DNA of 38,284 bases, from contig JBLNBU010000059.1 of NCBI GenBank assembly GCA_050260215.1, positions 1 through 38,284 of the forward strand, given 5' to 3'. The DNA is from JBLNBU01 sp050260215 (GTDB lineage Bacteria > Pseudomonadota > Alphaproteobacteria > Rhodospirillales > Magnetospirillaceae). The notes beneath the pieces were generated by a model that saw only the letters and a list, made by a program, of their open reading frames with translations, was not told the origin of the DNA and did no database searches. This document shows, piece after piece, positions 1 to 8,804 of this stretch (positions are counted from its first letter, which is position 1; each line of letters opens with the position of its first letter). Position numbers and translations under genes: made by a program.

Positions 1-1
1 G

Positions 2-616
2 CCGGCCCGCCAGGCCTGGCTGGGCGAGGCCACCAAGCGCTGGCAGGACGGCACCGTGGTCGGCTTCCAGGTCGGGCGGCTGGGCGAGGACGCCGGCCCG
101 CTGGGCTCGAGCGGCAACGGCGCCTTCGACCTGGGCGGCGGCGCCGACACCACCTTCACCGGGCTGTTCGCGGCAACGCCCTTGTCGCCCTCGACCACCG
201 CGTTCGCCAGCGCGTCCTATGGCATGACCTCGGGCCAGGGACTGGGCGGCGGGCTGCTGCGCGACTTTTCGGACGTAGGCAGCCGCGCCTATGGGGTGGG
301 CCTGGCCACCACCGGCGCGGTGCAGGACGGCGACCGCCTGGGCCTGGCGGTGTCCAGGCCGCTCAAGGTGGTGGCGGGCAGCGCCAGCCTCGACGTGCCG
401 GTCGGGCGCAGCATGGACGGGACGGTGCTGACCGAAAGCCAGCGGGTGGCTTTAAGCCCGTCGGGCACCGAGACCGACTTCGAGGTGACCTGGTCCATGC
501 CGCTGGAAGGCCCCCAAAGCCTGGTGGTGGGCGGCATGATGATGCTGGAGCCCGGCAACGTCGCCGATGCCGACATCGGCTACGGCGCCGGGCTCAAGTA
601 CCGGCTGCGCTGGTGA
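2..616 (+). CDS. C-terminal part of a probable exported/outer-membrane β-barrel protein (5' truncated by window)
   Basis: The frame is open from base 2 and ends at TGA 614-616, so the gene begins before the window; any start chosen inside it would be arbitrary. The roughly 204 visible residues are rich in Gly, Ala, Ser and Thr and alternate polar and hydrophobic residues, with repeated short segments ending in aromatic residues. The protein ends in Tyr-Arg-Leu-Arg-Trp. A terminal aromatic residue after an amphipathic strand is typical of outer-membrane barrels, and the pattern resembles the C-terminal domain of autotransporter-like serine peptidases. No catalytic motif is visible, because the N-terminal part is missing. 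The stop codon abuts the stop of the convergent chemoreceptor gene with no base between them. The coding call is firm; the barrel assignment is an inference from composition. Confidence 0.6.
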   Translation, partial: PARQAWLGEATKRWQDGTVVGFQVGRLGEDAGPLGSSGNGAFDLGGGADTTFTGLFAATPLSPSTTAFASASYGMTSGQGLGGGLLRDFSDVGSRAYGVGLATTGAVQDGDRLGLAVSRPLKVVAGSASLDVPVGRSMDGTVLTESQRVALSPSGTETDFEVTWSMPLEGPQSLVVGGMMMLEPGNVADADIGYGAGLKYRLRW

Positions 617-2842
617 TCAGCCGGCGACGCGGAAGAAGCCCATCAGGCGGCCCAGCTCGCGCGACTGCTCCTCGAGCGAATGGGCGGCGGCGGCCGATTC
701 CTCGACCAGGGCGGCGTTCTGCTGGGTCATCTCGTCCATCTGGGTGACCGCGGCGTTGACCTGGTCGATGCCGCTGGCCTGTTCCTGGCTGGCGGCGGCG
801 ATCTCGGCAACGATGTCGGCCACCCGCTTGACGCCGCCCAGGATGTCGTCCAGCGTCTTGCCGGCGCCGTTGACCAGTTCGGCGCCCGAGCGCACCTCCT
901 GCGAGCTCTCGCTGATCAGGCCCTTGATCTCCTTGGACGCCTGGGCGGAACGCTGGGCGAGGTTGCGGACTTCCTGGGCCACCACGGCGAAGCCCTTGCC
1001 GGCGTCGCCGGCGCGAGCCGCCTCGACCGCGGCATTCAAGGCCAGCAGGTTGGTCTGGAAGGCGATCTCGTCGATCATGCCGACGATGTCGCCGATCTTC
1101 TGGCTGGACGCCTCGATGCGGGACATGGCCGAGATGGCGTCGGACACCACCTGGCCGCCGCCGGCCGCCACCTCGCGGGCGCCGGACGCCAGCTGGTTGG
1201 CCTGCTGGGCGTTGGCGGAGTTCTGGCGCACGGTTGCCGCCAGCTCTTCCATGGACGCGGCAGTCTCTTCCAGGCTCGATGCCTGCTGCTCGGAACGCTC
1301 GGACAGGTCCTGCGACCCGGCGGCGACCTCGGAAGCGGCGCTGGCGATCTGGCCGGCGGCCTTGTTGATGTTGGTGACGATCTCGGACAGCTTGTCGGCA
1401 GTCTTGTTGACGTCGCCCTTGAGCTGGCCGAACACGCCCTCGTACTGGCCGGTGATGCGTTGGGTCAGGTCGCCGCCCGCCACCGCCCCCAGCACCGAGG
1501 CGACGTCGCGCAGCGCCACGCCGGTGACGCCGACCAGGCTGTTGACGCTTTGGCACAGGGTGACCAGGAAGCCGTCCTTGCCGGCCAGCTCGATGCGGCG
1601 GTCGAGGTCGCCCTCGGAGGCGGCCTTGGCGACGGCCGCAACCTCGGCGACGATGGCCTCCTCGCGGGCGCGCTGCTCGGCCTCGGCCAGGCGCGCGGCT
1701 TCCTCGGCGGCCTTCTGTTCGGCCTCCATGCGGGTCTTGTCGATGGCGTTCTGCTTGAACACCTGCACCGCCTTGGCCATCGCGCCGATCTCGTCCTGGC
1801 GCTCGCGGGCGGGAACCTCGACGTCCAGGCGGCCCGAGGCCAGCTCGCCCATGGCCGCGGTCATGGCGGTCACCGGATTGATGATGGACCGCGCGATCAG
1901 GGCGGCGAACAGAAGGCCCAGCGCCACCGCCACCAGGGCGACGGCGGTGGTCAGGCCGCGCTGGGTCTGGCCGGTAGACTCGGCCTGGTCATGGATCTGT
2001 TCCAGGTACTGGTTCTGGGCGGTGACCGCCTCGGTGGTGACATTGGCGATCTTGGCGCCCAGGGCGTTCATGACGTTGAACACCAGTTCGCGGTTCTGCC
2101 CGATCACCAGGGCGGTGTCGTTGAAGGCCTTGCGGTAGGCGGGCAACACCTCGGCGACCGCCTTCAGCTTCACGCGATGGCTGGCGTCCTTCTCGGCGTC
2201 GATGGTCTCCTGCATGGTCTTGATCGCTTCGGCGATCTTGACGTCGATGGAGGGGATCAACTTGGCGTCCTCGTCGATCAGGAACTTGTTGGCAGCCAGC
2301 CGCGCCCCCATCAGCTGGTTCAGCGCCTTGCCCACCATGGTGCCGGTGTCCCAGTCCTTGGTGGCGATGGATTCGTCGAGAAGGCCGGCCAGCCCGTCAT
2401 GGGCGGCGATGCCGGCGCCGGTCAGCGCCGCGATCCGCTCCAGGCGCTGGGCACGGAACTCCACCACCTTGTCGATCATGCCGACATAGTCGCGGTACAG
2501 CGTCTGCAACTCCTCGGCCTTGGCCTTGCGGGCGGGATCGCGGATCGAGGCGACGCTGTCGTCCACCGCCTTGCCCAGCGAGCCCCTGAGCTCGCGCAAG
2601 CGGTCCAGCGACTGCTGGTCGCCCTCGGTGGTGTACATCAGCACGTTGCGGCGCAGGCCGGTGATCTCGCGGTCGATCTTCAGCAGCCGCGTGGTGTTCA
2701 CGGTGACCCGGGCATATTCCTCGAGCCCGTCGGCGACCCGGCCGACCCCCAGCGCCCCCATGGCGCCGACCAACGCGAGAAAGGCCAGGACCAGCAGGAA
2801 CCCGCCCCACACGCGCCCCTTGACCGTCAGATTGCCAGCCAT
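617..2842 (-). CDS. Methyl-accepting chemotaxis protein (orphan receptor)
   Basis: This is a transmembrane chemoreceptor that would signal to CheA/CheW. From the ATG at 2842 it has 741 residues; a GTG at 2848 is in frame, but GGGGG just upstream fits the ATG better. In order: a first membrane segment (about residues 10-32), an all-helical periplasmic domain to about 295, a second membrane segment (about 297-320), a HAMP domain, a second HAMP-like unit containing GGDLTQRI, and the conserved signalling hairpin with the EIAFQTNLLALNAAVEAARAG core. It ends in RVAG, with no CZB domain and no xWxxF tail. The periplasmic domain shares LRRNVL and RLAANKFLI motifs with the operon receptor at 29174-31993, so the two are paralogues. 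The gene stands alone on the minus strand, and its ligand cannot be read from the sequence. Confidence 0.93.
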   Translation of the reverse strand: MAGNLTVKGRVWGGFLLVLAFLALVGAMGALGVGRVADGLEEYARVTVNTTRLLKIDREITGLRRNVLMYTTEGDQQSLDRLRELRGSLGKAVDDSVASIRDPARKAKAEELQTLYRDYVGMIDKVVEFRAQRLERIAALTGAGIAAHDGLAGLLDESIATKDWDTGTMVGKALNQLMGARLAANKFLIDEDAKLIPSIDVKIAEAIKTMQETIDAEKDASHRVKLKAVAEVLPAYRKAFNDTALVIGQNRELVFNVMNALGAKIANVTTEAVTAQNQYLEQIHDQAESTGQTQRGLTTAVALVAVALGLLFAALIARSIINPVTAMTAAMGELASGRLDVEVPARERQDEIGAMAKAVQVFKQNAIDKTRMEAEQKAAEEAARLAEAEQRAREEAIVAEVAAVAKAASEGDLDRRIELAGKDGFLVTLCQSVNSLVGVTGVALRDVASVLGAVAGGDLTQRITGQYEGVFGQLKGDVNKTADKLSEIVTNINKAAGQIASAASEVAAGSQDLSERSEQQASSLEETAASMEELAATVRQNSANAQQANQLASGAREVAAGGGQVVSDAISAMSRIEASSQKIGDIVGMIDEIAFQTNLLALNAAVEAARAGDAGKGFAVVAQEVRNLAQRSAQASKEIKGLISESSQEVRSGAELVNGAGKTLDDILGGVKRVADIVAEIAAASQEQASGIDQVNAAVTQMDEMTQQNAALVEESAAAAHSLEEQSRELGRLMGFFRVAG

Positions 2843-2961
2843 GACCACCCCCGTCCCTAACGCGCCCCACGAACAGGCACAGCATTAAGGTATACCGCCG
2901 GGCGAACAAAGGCCATAGGGGACCCGGACTTTGGTCCACCGGAACAAATCCGCCATGAACG

Positions 2962-2991
2962 AAAAAAAGCCCCCCGGGGAGTCGGGGGGCT
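2962..2991 (-). terminator. Intrinsic terminator of the nap operon
   Basis: On the minus strand a 9-bp perfect GC-rich stem (AGCCCCCCG, 2983-2991, pairing with 2968-2976) with a 6-base loop is followed by seven T residues (2968-2962). It lies 28 bases past the napC stop and would end napDAGHBC transcription before the chemoreceptor gene on the same strand. The U-tract faces only the minus strand, so the direction is clear. Confidence 0.92.
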
Positions 2992-3018
2992 CAGGTTTGC
3001 GGTCGCGTCAGGGAGGAT

Positions 3019-3666
3019 CTATCTCTTGTGGACCGCGTTGAACGTCTCGTTGAGTTCCTTTTCGGCGTTGAAGGCGCCTTCGGGCAGCTGGTGGGCGACG
3101 CCCTTGTGGCAGTCGATGCAGGTCTTGCCCTGCTCCTCGGCCTCGGCGTGGCGGTTGCGGGCGCGCAGCTGCTGCCGGGTCAGGTCGAAGGCCGCGAAGT
3201 TGTGGCAGTTGCGGCACTCGCGCGAATCGGTGCTCTTCATGGTCGTCCACACGTTCTTGGCCAGCTGGATGCGCTTGGCCTCGAACTTCTCGCGGGTGTC
3301 GACGCTGCCCAGCAGGTGGTGGAACACCTCGTTGGATGCCTGGATCTTGCGGCGGACCTTGTGGATCCAGTCCTTCGGAACGTGGCAGTCCGGGCAGGTG
3401 GCACGCACGCCCGAGCGGTTGGAGTCATGGATCGAGCCGCGGTACTCGCGGTAGACGTTCTGCTCCATCTCGTGGCAGGTCAGGCAGAAGGTCTCGTTGT
3501 TGGTCAGCTCCATCGCCCAGTTGAAGCCGCCCCACAAGATGATGCCCGAGACCACGCCGAACACCAGGATGCTGCCCAGCGACCACCGTGCGGTAGGCTT
3601 GCTGAGCATCTCCCAGACCCGCATCAAGAGGCCGCCAGAGGGCGGGGCCGAGTTGTCGATCTTCAT
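3019..3666 (-). CDS. napC: NapC, membrane-anchored tetrahaem c-type cytochrome
   Basis: NapC takes electrons from membrane quinol and passes them through NapB to NapA in the periplasm. The 215-residue product has one N-terminal membrane anchor (about residues 28-50) and exactly four CxxCH haem sites: CLTCH 61-65, CPDCH 91-95, CRNCH 151-155 and CIDCH 183-187. The length and haem count match the NapC/NirT family. It is the last gene of the operon, 25 bases after napB, and is followed by the terminator. The ATG start gives a short hydrophilic leader before the anchor, as is usual for the family. NapG and NapH are encoded in the same operon, so quinol oxidation may run through two routes. Confidence 0.97.
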   Translation of the reverse strand: MKIDNSAPPSGGLLMRVWEMLSKPTARWSLGSILVFGVVSGIILWGGFNWAMELTNNETFCLTCHEMEQNVYREYRGSIHDSNRSGVRATCPDCHVPKDWIHKVRRKIQASNEVFHHLLGSVDTREKFEAKRIQLAKNVWTTMKSTDSRECRNCHNFAAFDLTRQQLRARNRHAEAEEQGKTCIDCHKGVAHQLPEGAFNAEKELNETFNAVHKR

Positions 3667-3691
3667 GGCCGTGTTCCCCTGATGAGCGGCG

Positions 3692-4120
3692 CTAGCGGGC
3701 TTGGGCCGGCTGGAAATCGCTTTTCACCAGCGGCTTGGCGTCCATCTGCTGGACGTGGCACTGCTTGCAGAAATAGCGGTTGCCGTTGACCTGGTCCTGG
3801 CGGACGCCGTTGCGGTCGATGTAGTGCAGATCCGAGATCTTGGGCGCCTTTTCCTGGTCGGAATAGGGCCATTCGTGACAGCGCAGGCACTGGTTGACCT
3901 TGAGGTCGATCTCGTACTTGTCGGTCGCGTGCGGGACCAGCGGCGGCTGCTGCCGATAGGCCCGTTCGAGCTTGGTGCCTTCCATCACCTTGTAGATCGG
4001 CGGCGCGGCGTCCGGCTCGTTGGGGGCGGCGCCCCGCAGGCCCTTCATGTCCTCGGCATTGGCGGCCACGCCCAGCGCGAGGGCGAGCGCGATGACGATA
4101 CCCATGATCTTGGTCTTCAC
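3692..4120 (-). CDS. napB: NapB, dihaem cytochrome subunit of periplasmic nitrate reductase
   Basis: This is the small electron-transfer subunit that docks on NapA. I chose the GTG at 4120, preceded by a purine-rich site (AAGGGGAG) about 9 bases upstream. It yields a 142-residue precursor with a clean signal peptide (positive start, hydrophobic core, ANA-ED cleavage near residue 22). A longer frame reaches 4156 but adds a non-signal-like leader. Two haem motifs are present, CLRCH 78-82 and CKQCH 118-122, as expected for NapB, with a conserved HEWPYS segment after the first. It sits between napH and napC. Confidence 0.95.
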   Translation of the reverse strand: MKTKIMGIVIALALALGVAANAEDMKGLRGAAPNEPDAAPPIYKVMEGTKLERAYRQQPPLVPHATDKYEIDLKVNQCLRCHEWPYSDQEKAPKISDLHYIDRNGVRQDQVNGNRYFCKQCHVQQMDAKPLVKSDFQPAQAR

Positions 4121-4162
4121 AGTTCTCACTCCCCTTCCAGAACTAGGACTCTCCAAGGCCGG

Positions 4163-5068
4163 TCACGCGGCGTGCCGCCCCGCCCCTTCCCCGCCGCCGA
4201 CGTGGTCGGCAAGGCGGTGGTCGAAGCGGGTGGTGAACCGGAACACGTCCTTGGAACAAACATCGATGCAGCGGCCGCAATTGGTGCAGTCGCGCGACAA
4301 AATGACCGGCCCGGCACCGTTCTGCCCGCGCAGCGCGGGCGCGATGACGTGGCGTTCGGGGCAGACGGCGAAGCAATCCATGCAGTTGTCGCAGGCGGCC
4401 CGCTTGGGCGCCGAGACGCGCACCAGCGAGCGGGCGCCGACCAGGCCGTAGAAGGCGCCCACCGGGCACAGCGCGCCGCACCAGGCCCGCGGGGCGACGC
4501 CCAGGTCCAGCAGGAACACCGCCACGGTGACCAGCACCGCCACCCCGCCCATGCCGTAGACCAGGCCGCGGTGCAGGATGGTGACCGGATTGACGAACTC
4601 CCAGGCGATGGTGCCGGTGGCCAGCGAAGCCCCCAGCGCGCCCACCAGAACCCACAGGCGCAGCGAGCGGGGCAGTGCCGCCCCGTCCTTGATGCCCAGC
4701 CGGGCGCGCAGCCACGCGGACAGGTCGGTGACCATGTTGACCGGGCACACCCATGCGCAATAGACCCGCCCGCCGAGGAGGCCGTAGGCGGCCAGCACGA
4801 TGGCGGCGCCGACCAGCGCGGTGGCCTCGGGCCAGTGGCCGGCCAGGATCGCCTGCAGTGCCATCAGCGGGTCGGTCAGCGGCAGCACGCCGAGCGTCAG
4901 GCTGGACGCCAGCGTCCCCTTGACGATCCACGCGCCGGCCAGCGGACCGGCCAGGAACAGGGCCAGGAAGCCCAGCTGCGCCACGCGGCGCGCCAGCAGC
5001 CACTTGTGGGCGGCAAGCCAACCCTTGGCGGCGACGGCCGAGCGGCCGGGATGCAGCTCGACGCTCAT
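4163..5068 (-). CDS. napH: NapH, membrane iron-sulfur quinol dehydrogenase subunit
   Basis: NapH is a polytopic membrane protein thought to oxidise quinol together with NapG. The product has 301 residues. Several hydrophobic segments are seen in the first 220 residues, with CAWVCP and CGALCP motifs near the membrane. The C-terminal tail carries two ferredoxin-type motifs (CDNCMDCFAVCP and CTNCGRCIDVC) for [4Fe-4S] clusters. The ATG at 5068 overlaps the napG stop as ATGA, indicating translational coupling and fixing the start; the frame is open further upstream, but that is antiparallel shadow inside napG. Confidence 0.96.
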   Translation of the reverse strand: MSVELHPGRSAVAAKGWLAAHKWLLARRVAQLGFLALFLAGPLAGAWIVKGTLASSLTLGVLPLTDPLMALQAILAGHWPEATALVGAAIVLAAYGLLGGRVYCAWVCPVNMVTDLSAWLRARLGIKDGAALPRSLRLWVLVGALGASLATGTIAWEFVNPVTILHRGLVYGMGGVAVLVTVAVFLLDLGVAPRAWCGALCPVGAFYGLVGARSLVRVSAPKRAACDNCMDCFAVCPERHVIAPALRGQNGAGPVILSRDCTNCGRCIDVCSKDVFRFTTRFDHRLADHVGGGEGAGRHAA

Positions 5069-5808
5069 GGCCCGCCCGCCTCGCGGCCGCGCACCGGCAG
5101 CTGGATGATGTCGTCGATCAGCGCCTTGCCGGCCTTGGTCTTTTCCTCCCAGCCCAGGCGGTAGTGGCGGCCCAGCTTGCCGGTAGCCAGCGCCGGCGGC
5201 AGCACCTTGATGGCGGCCTCGTCCAGCACGCAGGCCTTCTCGCACTTGCCGCAACCGGTGCACTTGTCGCTGTGCACCGTGGGGATGAACATGGCGTGCT
5301 TGCCGGTGCGTTCGTTGTGGTGGATCTCCAGCGTGATCGCCTCGCCCAGCAGCGGGCAGACCCGGTAGCAGACGTCGCAGCGCAGGCCCAGGTAGTTGAG
5401 GCAGGTCTCGTGCCCGACCAGCACCGCCACCCCCATGCGGGCATCGCGGATGTCGGCAAGCTTGTGGTCCAGCGCCCCGGTGGGACAGGCGGCGGCGCAC
5501 GGGATGCGCTCGCACATCTCGCACGGGACCTTGCGCGCCGTGTAGTAGGGGGTGCCGATGGGCGCGCCGTCGCCCGGCTCGGCCAGCTTAAGGGTGTCGT
5601 AGGGGCAGTCGCGCACGCACAGGCCGCAGCGCACGCAGGCCGACAGGAACTCGGCCTCGGGCAGGGCGCCGGGTGGACGCAAGGCCACGGCCTCGGCCCG
5701 GCGCCGGGCCGGCACCGCCAGCAGGGCGCCCAGCAGGCCGGCGGCGCAGGCGGCCTTCACCGCCCCCGCCATCACCGCCCGCCGGCCGATGCCTTCCCTG
5801 CTGGTCAC
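5065..5808 (-). CDS. napG: NapG, Tat-exported ferredoxin-type protein
   Basis: NapG is a periplasmic iron-sulfur protein that transfers electrons with NapH. I place the start at the GTG at 5808, because GGAGGA lies 9 bases upstream; the GTG at 5817 would touch the ribosome-binding site. The product has 247 residues. Its N-terminus has a twin-arginine type signal (GRRAVMAG followed by a hydrophobic Ala/Leu stretch). Four cysteine clusters follow: CVRCGLCVRDCP, CEMCERIPCAAACP, CDVCYRVCP and CTGCGKCEKAC, matching the four [4Fe-4S] clusters of the family. It ends in the ATGA overlap with napH. A strong hairpin lies between it and napA. Confidence 0.95.
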   Translation of the reverse strand: MTSREGIGRRAVMAGAVKAACAAGLLGALLAVPARRRAEAVALRPPGALPEAEFLSACVRCGLCVRDCPYDTLKLAEPGDGAPIGTPYYTARKVPCEMCERIPCAAACPTGALDHKLADIRDARMGVAVLVGHETCLNYLGLRCDVCYRVCPLLGEAITLEIHHNERTGKHAMFIPTVHSDKCTGCGKCEKACVLDEAAIKVLPPALATGKLGRHYRLGWEEKTKAGKALIDDIIQLPVRGREAGGP

Positions 5809-5847
5809 GTCGGTCACTCCTCCACCCCGAAGTCCCCGTCCCGATCG

Positions 5848-5867
5848 GCGCCCCCTTGCGGGGGCGC
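5848..5867. repeat. Palindrome between napA and napG
   Basis: An 8-bp perfect stem (GCGCCCCC / GGGGGCGC) with loop TTGC sits in the 78-base gap between the napA stop and the napG start. No T-run follows on the minus strand, so it is not a classic terminator. The flanks (GTCCTTCGAGACGC on the minus strand) resemble a dispersed palindromic repeat found between alphaproteobacterial genes. It may stabilise or process the nap mRNA. Confidence 0.65.
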
Positions 5868-5886
5868 GTCTCGAAGGACGGCTCGC

Positions 5887-8370
5887 TTACGCCTTCTCGA
5901 CCTTGACGGCGCACTTCTTGTAGTCGGTCTCCTTCGAGATCGGGCAGGTGGCGTCAAGCGTCAGCTTGTTGACCAACTGGGTCTCGTCGAAGAACGGGAA
6001 GAACACCAGGCCTTCCGGCGGCCGGTTGCGGCCGCGGGTGTCGATGCGGGTGACCACCTCGCCGCGCCGGCTCTTGACCTTGACCACGTCGCCGTTGCGC
6101 AAGCTGCGCTTCTTGGCGTCGTTGGGGTGCATGTAGAGCACGGCGTTGGGCATGGACTTGTGCAGCTCGGGCACGCGCCGGGTCATGGATCCCGAGTGCC
6201 AGTGCTCGAGCACGCGGCCCGTCGACAGCCACAGGTCATACTCGCCGTCCGGGCTCTCGGCCGGGGGCTGGTAGGGCAGCGCGAAGATCCACGCCTTGCC
6301 GTCGGGCTTGCCGTAGAACTTCACCCCCTCGCCGGCCTTGACGTAGGGGTCATACCCCTCGCGGAAGCGCCACAGGGTCTCCTTGCCGTCGACCACCGGC
6401 CAGCGCAGGCCGCGGGCCTTGTGGTACATGTCGAACGGCGCCAGATCGTGGCCGTGGCCGCGGCCGAAGCCGGCATACTCCTCGAACAGGCCCTTCTGCA
6501 GGTAGAAGCCGAAGGCGTGCGATTCGTCGTTGTCGAAGCCGGCCTGGCAGTCGGTCACCGGGAACTTGCTGACCACGCCGTTCTTGTAGAGCACGTCGAA
6601 CAGGGTCTTGCCCTTGTACTGCGGCGCCTTCTCCAGCAGCTCGGCGGGCCACACCTCCTCGACCTTGAAGCGCTTGGAGAACTCGACGATCTGCCACAGG
6701 TCCGAGCGCGCCTCGCCCGGGGCCTTGACCTGCTGGCGCCAGAACTGGGTGCGCCGCTCGGCGTTGCCGTAGGCGCCTTCCTTTTCCATCCACATGGCGG
6801 TGGGCAGGATCAGGTCGGCCGACAGCGCGGTCACCGTCGGGTACGGATCCGACACGACGACGAAGGCCTCGGGATTGCGATAACCCGGGTACCCCTCCTC
6901 GTTCATGTTGGGGGCCGTCTGCATGTTGTTGGTGCACATGACCCAGTAGGCGTTGAGCTTGCCGTCCTTGAGCATGCGGTGCTGCAGCACGGCGTGATAG
7001 CCGATCTTGGGGTTCAGGGTGCCGGGCGGCAGCTGCCACAGCTTCTCGGTGATCTCACGGTGCTTGTCGTTGACCACCACCATGTCGGCGGGCAGGCGGT
7101 GGGCGAAGGTCCCCACCTCGCGGGCGGTGCCGCAGGCCGAGGGCTGCCCGGTCAGCGAGAACGGCCCGCAGCCGGGGGTCGAAATCTTCCCGGTCAGCAG
7201 GTGGATGTTGTAGCACATGTTGTTGACCCACGAGCCGCGGGAGTGCTGGTTGAAGCCCATGGTCCAGAACGAGACCACCTTGACCTTGGGGTCGGCGTAC
7301 AGCTTGGCCAGCGCTTCCAGCTTCTCGACCGGCACGCCCGACAGCTTGGACACCTTCTCGGCGGTGTAGTCGGCGACGAAGGCCTTGAAGTCATCGAAGC
7401 TGATGGGGTCGGCCTTGTCCGGGGTGGCGGCGTTGGCCTGGTCCTTCTCCAGGGCATGGGTCGGACGCAGGCCGTAGCCGATGTCGGTGACGCCCTTCTT
7501 GAAGGTCACGCACTTGTCGACGAACTCCTTGTTCACCGCGCCGTGCTGGATGATGTAGTTGGCGATGTAGTTGAGGATCGCCAGGTCGGTCTGGGGCGTG
7601 AACACGATGCCCAGGTCGGCCAGTTCGTACGAGCGGTGCTCGAAGGTCGACAGCACCGCCACCTTGGCGGTGGCATGGGTCAGGCGGCGGTCGGTGATGC
7701 GCGACCACAGGATCGGGTGCATCTCCGCCATGTTCGAGCCCCACAGCACGAACGCGTCGGCTTCCTCGATGTCGTCATAGCAGCCCATCGGCTCGTCGAT
7801 GCCGAAGGTGCGCATGAAGCCCGCCACCGCCGAGGCCATGCAGTGCCGGGCGTTGGGGTCGAGGTTGTTGGAGCGGAAGCCGGCCTTGTAGAGCTTCGAG
7901 GCGGCATAGCCTTCCCAGATGGTCCACTGGCCCGAGCCGAACATGCCGACGCGGGTGACGCCGTCGGGCTTCTTCAGCTGCTCCTTCCACTTCTCGGCCA
8001 TGATGTCGAAGGCCTGGTCCCAGGTGATCGGCGTGAACTCGCCGTTCTTGTGGAACTTGCCGTCCTTCATGCGCAGCAGCGGCTTGGTCAGCCGGTCGTC
8101 GCCGTACATGATCTTGGACAGGAAGTAGCCCTTGATGCAGTTCAGGCCCCGGTTGACGGGGGCGTCGGGGTCGCCCTGGGTGGCGACCACCCGGCCGTCC
8201 TGCACGCCCACCAGGACGCCGCAGCCGGTTCCGCAGAAGCGGCACACGCCCTTGTCCCAACGGATGTTGGCCTTGGCCGGTTGGGCCGCGGCCGGCAGGG
8301 CGACGCCTGCGGCGGCGGCGGTGGCGGCAACGGCGTTGGCCTTGATGAAGTCGCGCCTGGTAAGGCTCAT
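5887..8370 (-). CDS. napA: NapA, catalytic subunit of periplasmic nitrate reductase
   Basis: NapA reduces nitrate to nitrite in the periplasm using a bis-MGD molybdenum cofactor and one [4Fe-4S] cluster. The product has 827 residues, the usual length. A Tat signal (SLTRRDFIKA) leads an Ala-rich segment ending near AAAQ. Cluster ligands are C43, C46, C50 and C78, followed by the conserved Lys80 in CIKG. C177 in ARHCMASAV matches the molybdenum-ligand cysteine of the family, and the FGIDEPMGCYDD and MGFNQHSRG stretches are typical NapA. The start is 3 bases after the napD stop, so the two are coupled. Confidence 0.98.
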   Translation of the reverse strand: MSLTRRDFIKANAVAATAAAAGVALPAAAQPAKANIRWDKGVCRFCGTGCGVLVGVQDGRVVATQGDPDAPVNRGLNCIKGYFLSKIMYGDDRLTKPLLRMKDGKFHKNGEFTPITWDQAFDIMAEKWKEQLKKPDGVTRVGMFGSGQWTIWEGYAASKLYKAGFRSNNLDPNARHCMASAVAGFMRTFGIDEPMGCYDDIEEADAFVLWGSNMAEMHPILWSRITDRRLTHATAKVAVLSTFEHRSYELADLGIVFTPQTDLAILNYIANYIIQHGAVNKEFVDKCVTFKKGVTDIGYGLRPTHALEKDQANAATPDKADPISFDDFKAFVADYTAEKVSKLSGVPVEKLEALAKLYADPKVKVVSFWTMGFNQHSRGSWVNNMCYNIHLLTGKISTPGCGPFSLTGQPSACGTAREVGTFAHRLPADMVVVNDKHREITEKLWQLPPGTLNPKIGYHAVLQHRMLKDGKLNAYWVMCTNNMQTAPNMNEEGYPGYRNPEAFVVVSDPYPTVTALSADLILPTAMWMEKEGAYGNAERRTQFWRQQVKAPGEARSDLWQIVEFSKRFKVEEVWPAELLEKAPQYKGKTLFDVLYKNGVVSKFPVTDCQAGFDNDESHAFGFYLQKGLFEEYAGFGRGHGHDLAPFDMYHKARGLRWPVVDGKETLWRFREGYDPYVKAGEGVKFYGKPDGKAWIFALPYQPPAESPDGEYDLWLSTGRVLEHWHSGSMTRRVPELHKSMPNAVLYMHPNDAKKRSLRNGDVVKVKSRRGEVVTRIDTRGRNRPPEGLVFFPFFDETQLVNKLTLDATCPISKETDYKKCAVKVEKA

Positions 8371-8373
8371 GAC

Positions 8374-8676
8374 TCAGGACTCCCCTTCCAGATCAGAATC
8401 GAAGTGGTGGTAGACGAGGGCGACGTTCAGCACGCCCTCGATGTCGTTGAAGGAGGTGATGGTGGCGCCGGCCCAGCGGCCTTCGGCGTCCTCGACGGTG
8501 ACGACCAGCTTGCCCTCGTCGGTCACCGCATGCACCTCGACGCCGGCGATGGCGGACAACGCATCGCTCACCTGGTGGCGGCGCTCGGGCCTGGCCCACA
8601 CAACCACGCCGCACAGGTTCTCGACCTGCTCGCGCGGGCGGGTATCTTCCTTGGCGACGAATGCGTTCAGGCGCAT
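8374..8676 (-). CDS. napD: NapD, chaperone for NapA maturation
   Basis: NapD is a small cytoplasmic chaperone that binds the NapA Tat signal and prevents early export. The product has 100 residues with the ferredoxin-like fold pattern of the family, including GVVVWARPERRHQVSDAL and a TITSFNDIEGVLNVALVYHH ending. The ATG at 8676 has AGGAG 7 bases upstream; a longer frame to 8775 adds a leader without homology-like features. It is the first gene of the operon. No napF or napE is visible upstream. Confidence 0.94.
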   Translation of the reverse strand: MRLNAFVAKEDTRPREQVENLCGVVVWARPERRHQVSDALSAIAGVEVHAVTDEGKLVVTVEDAEGRWAGATITSFNDIEGVLNVALVYHHFDSDLEGES

Positions 8677-8804
8677 CGCGGTACTCCTGTTCCCCTGCAG
8701 CCGGAGGACGGCCTCAAGGGCCATCCGGCCCGGACGCGCGCCCACTCGAACGGGCGGCCCCACAAACCATACCACGAAGGTGGCAGTTCGGCCCTGCGTT
8801 TCAC

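Noticed and set aside
680..2860. Long plus-strand open frame opposite the orphan chemoreceptor
   Set aside because: It is rich in Gly, Leu, Asp and His as expected from reading a GC-rich gene backwards. The minus strand has a complete receptor with all domains.
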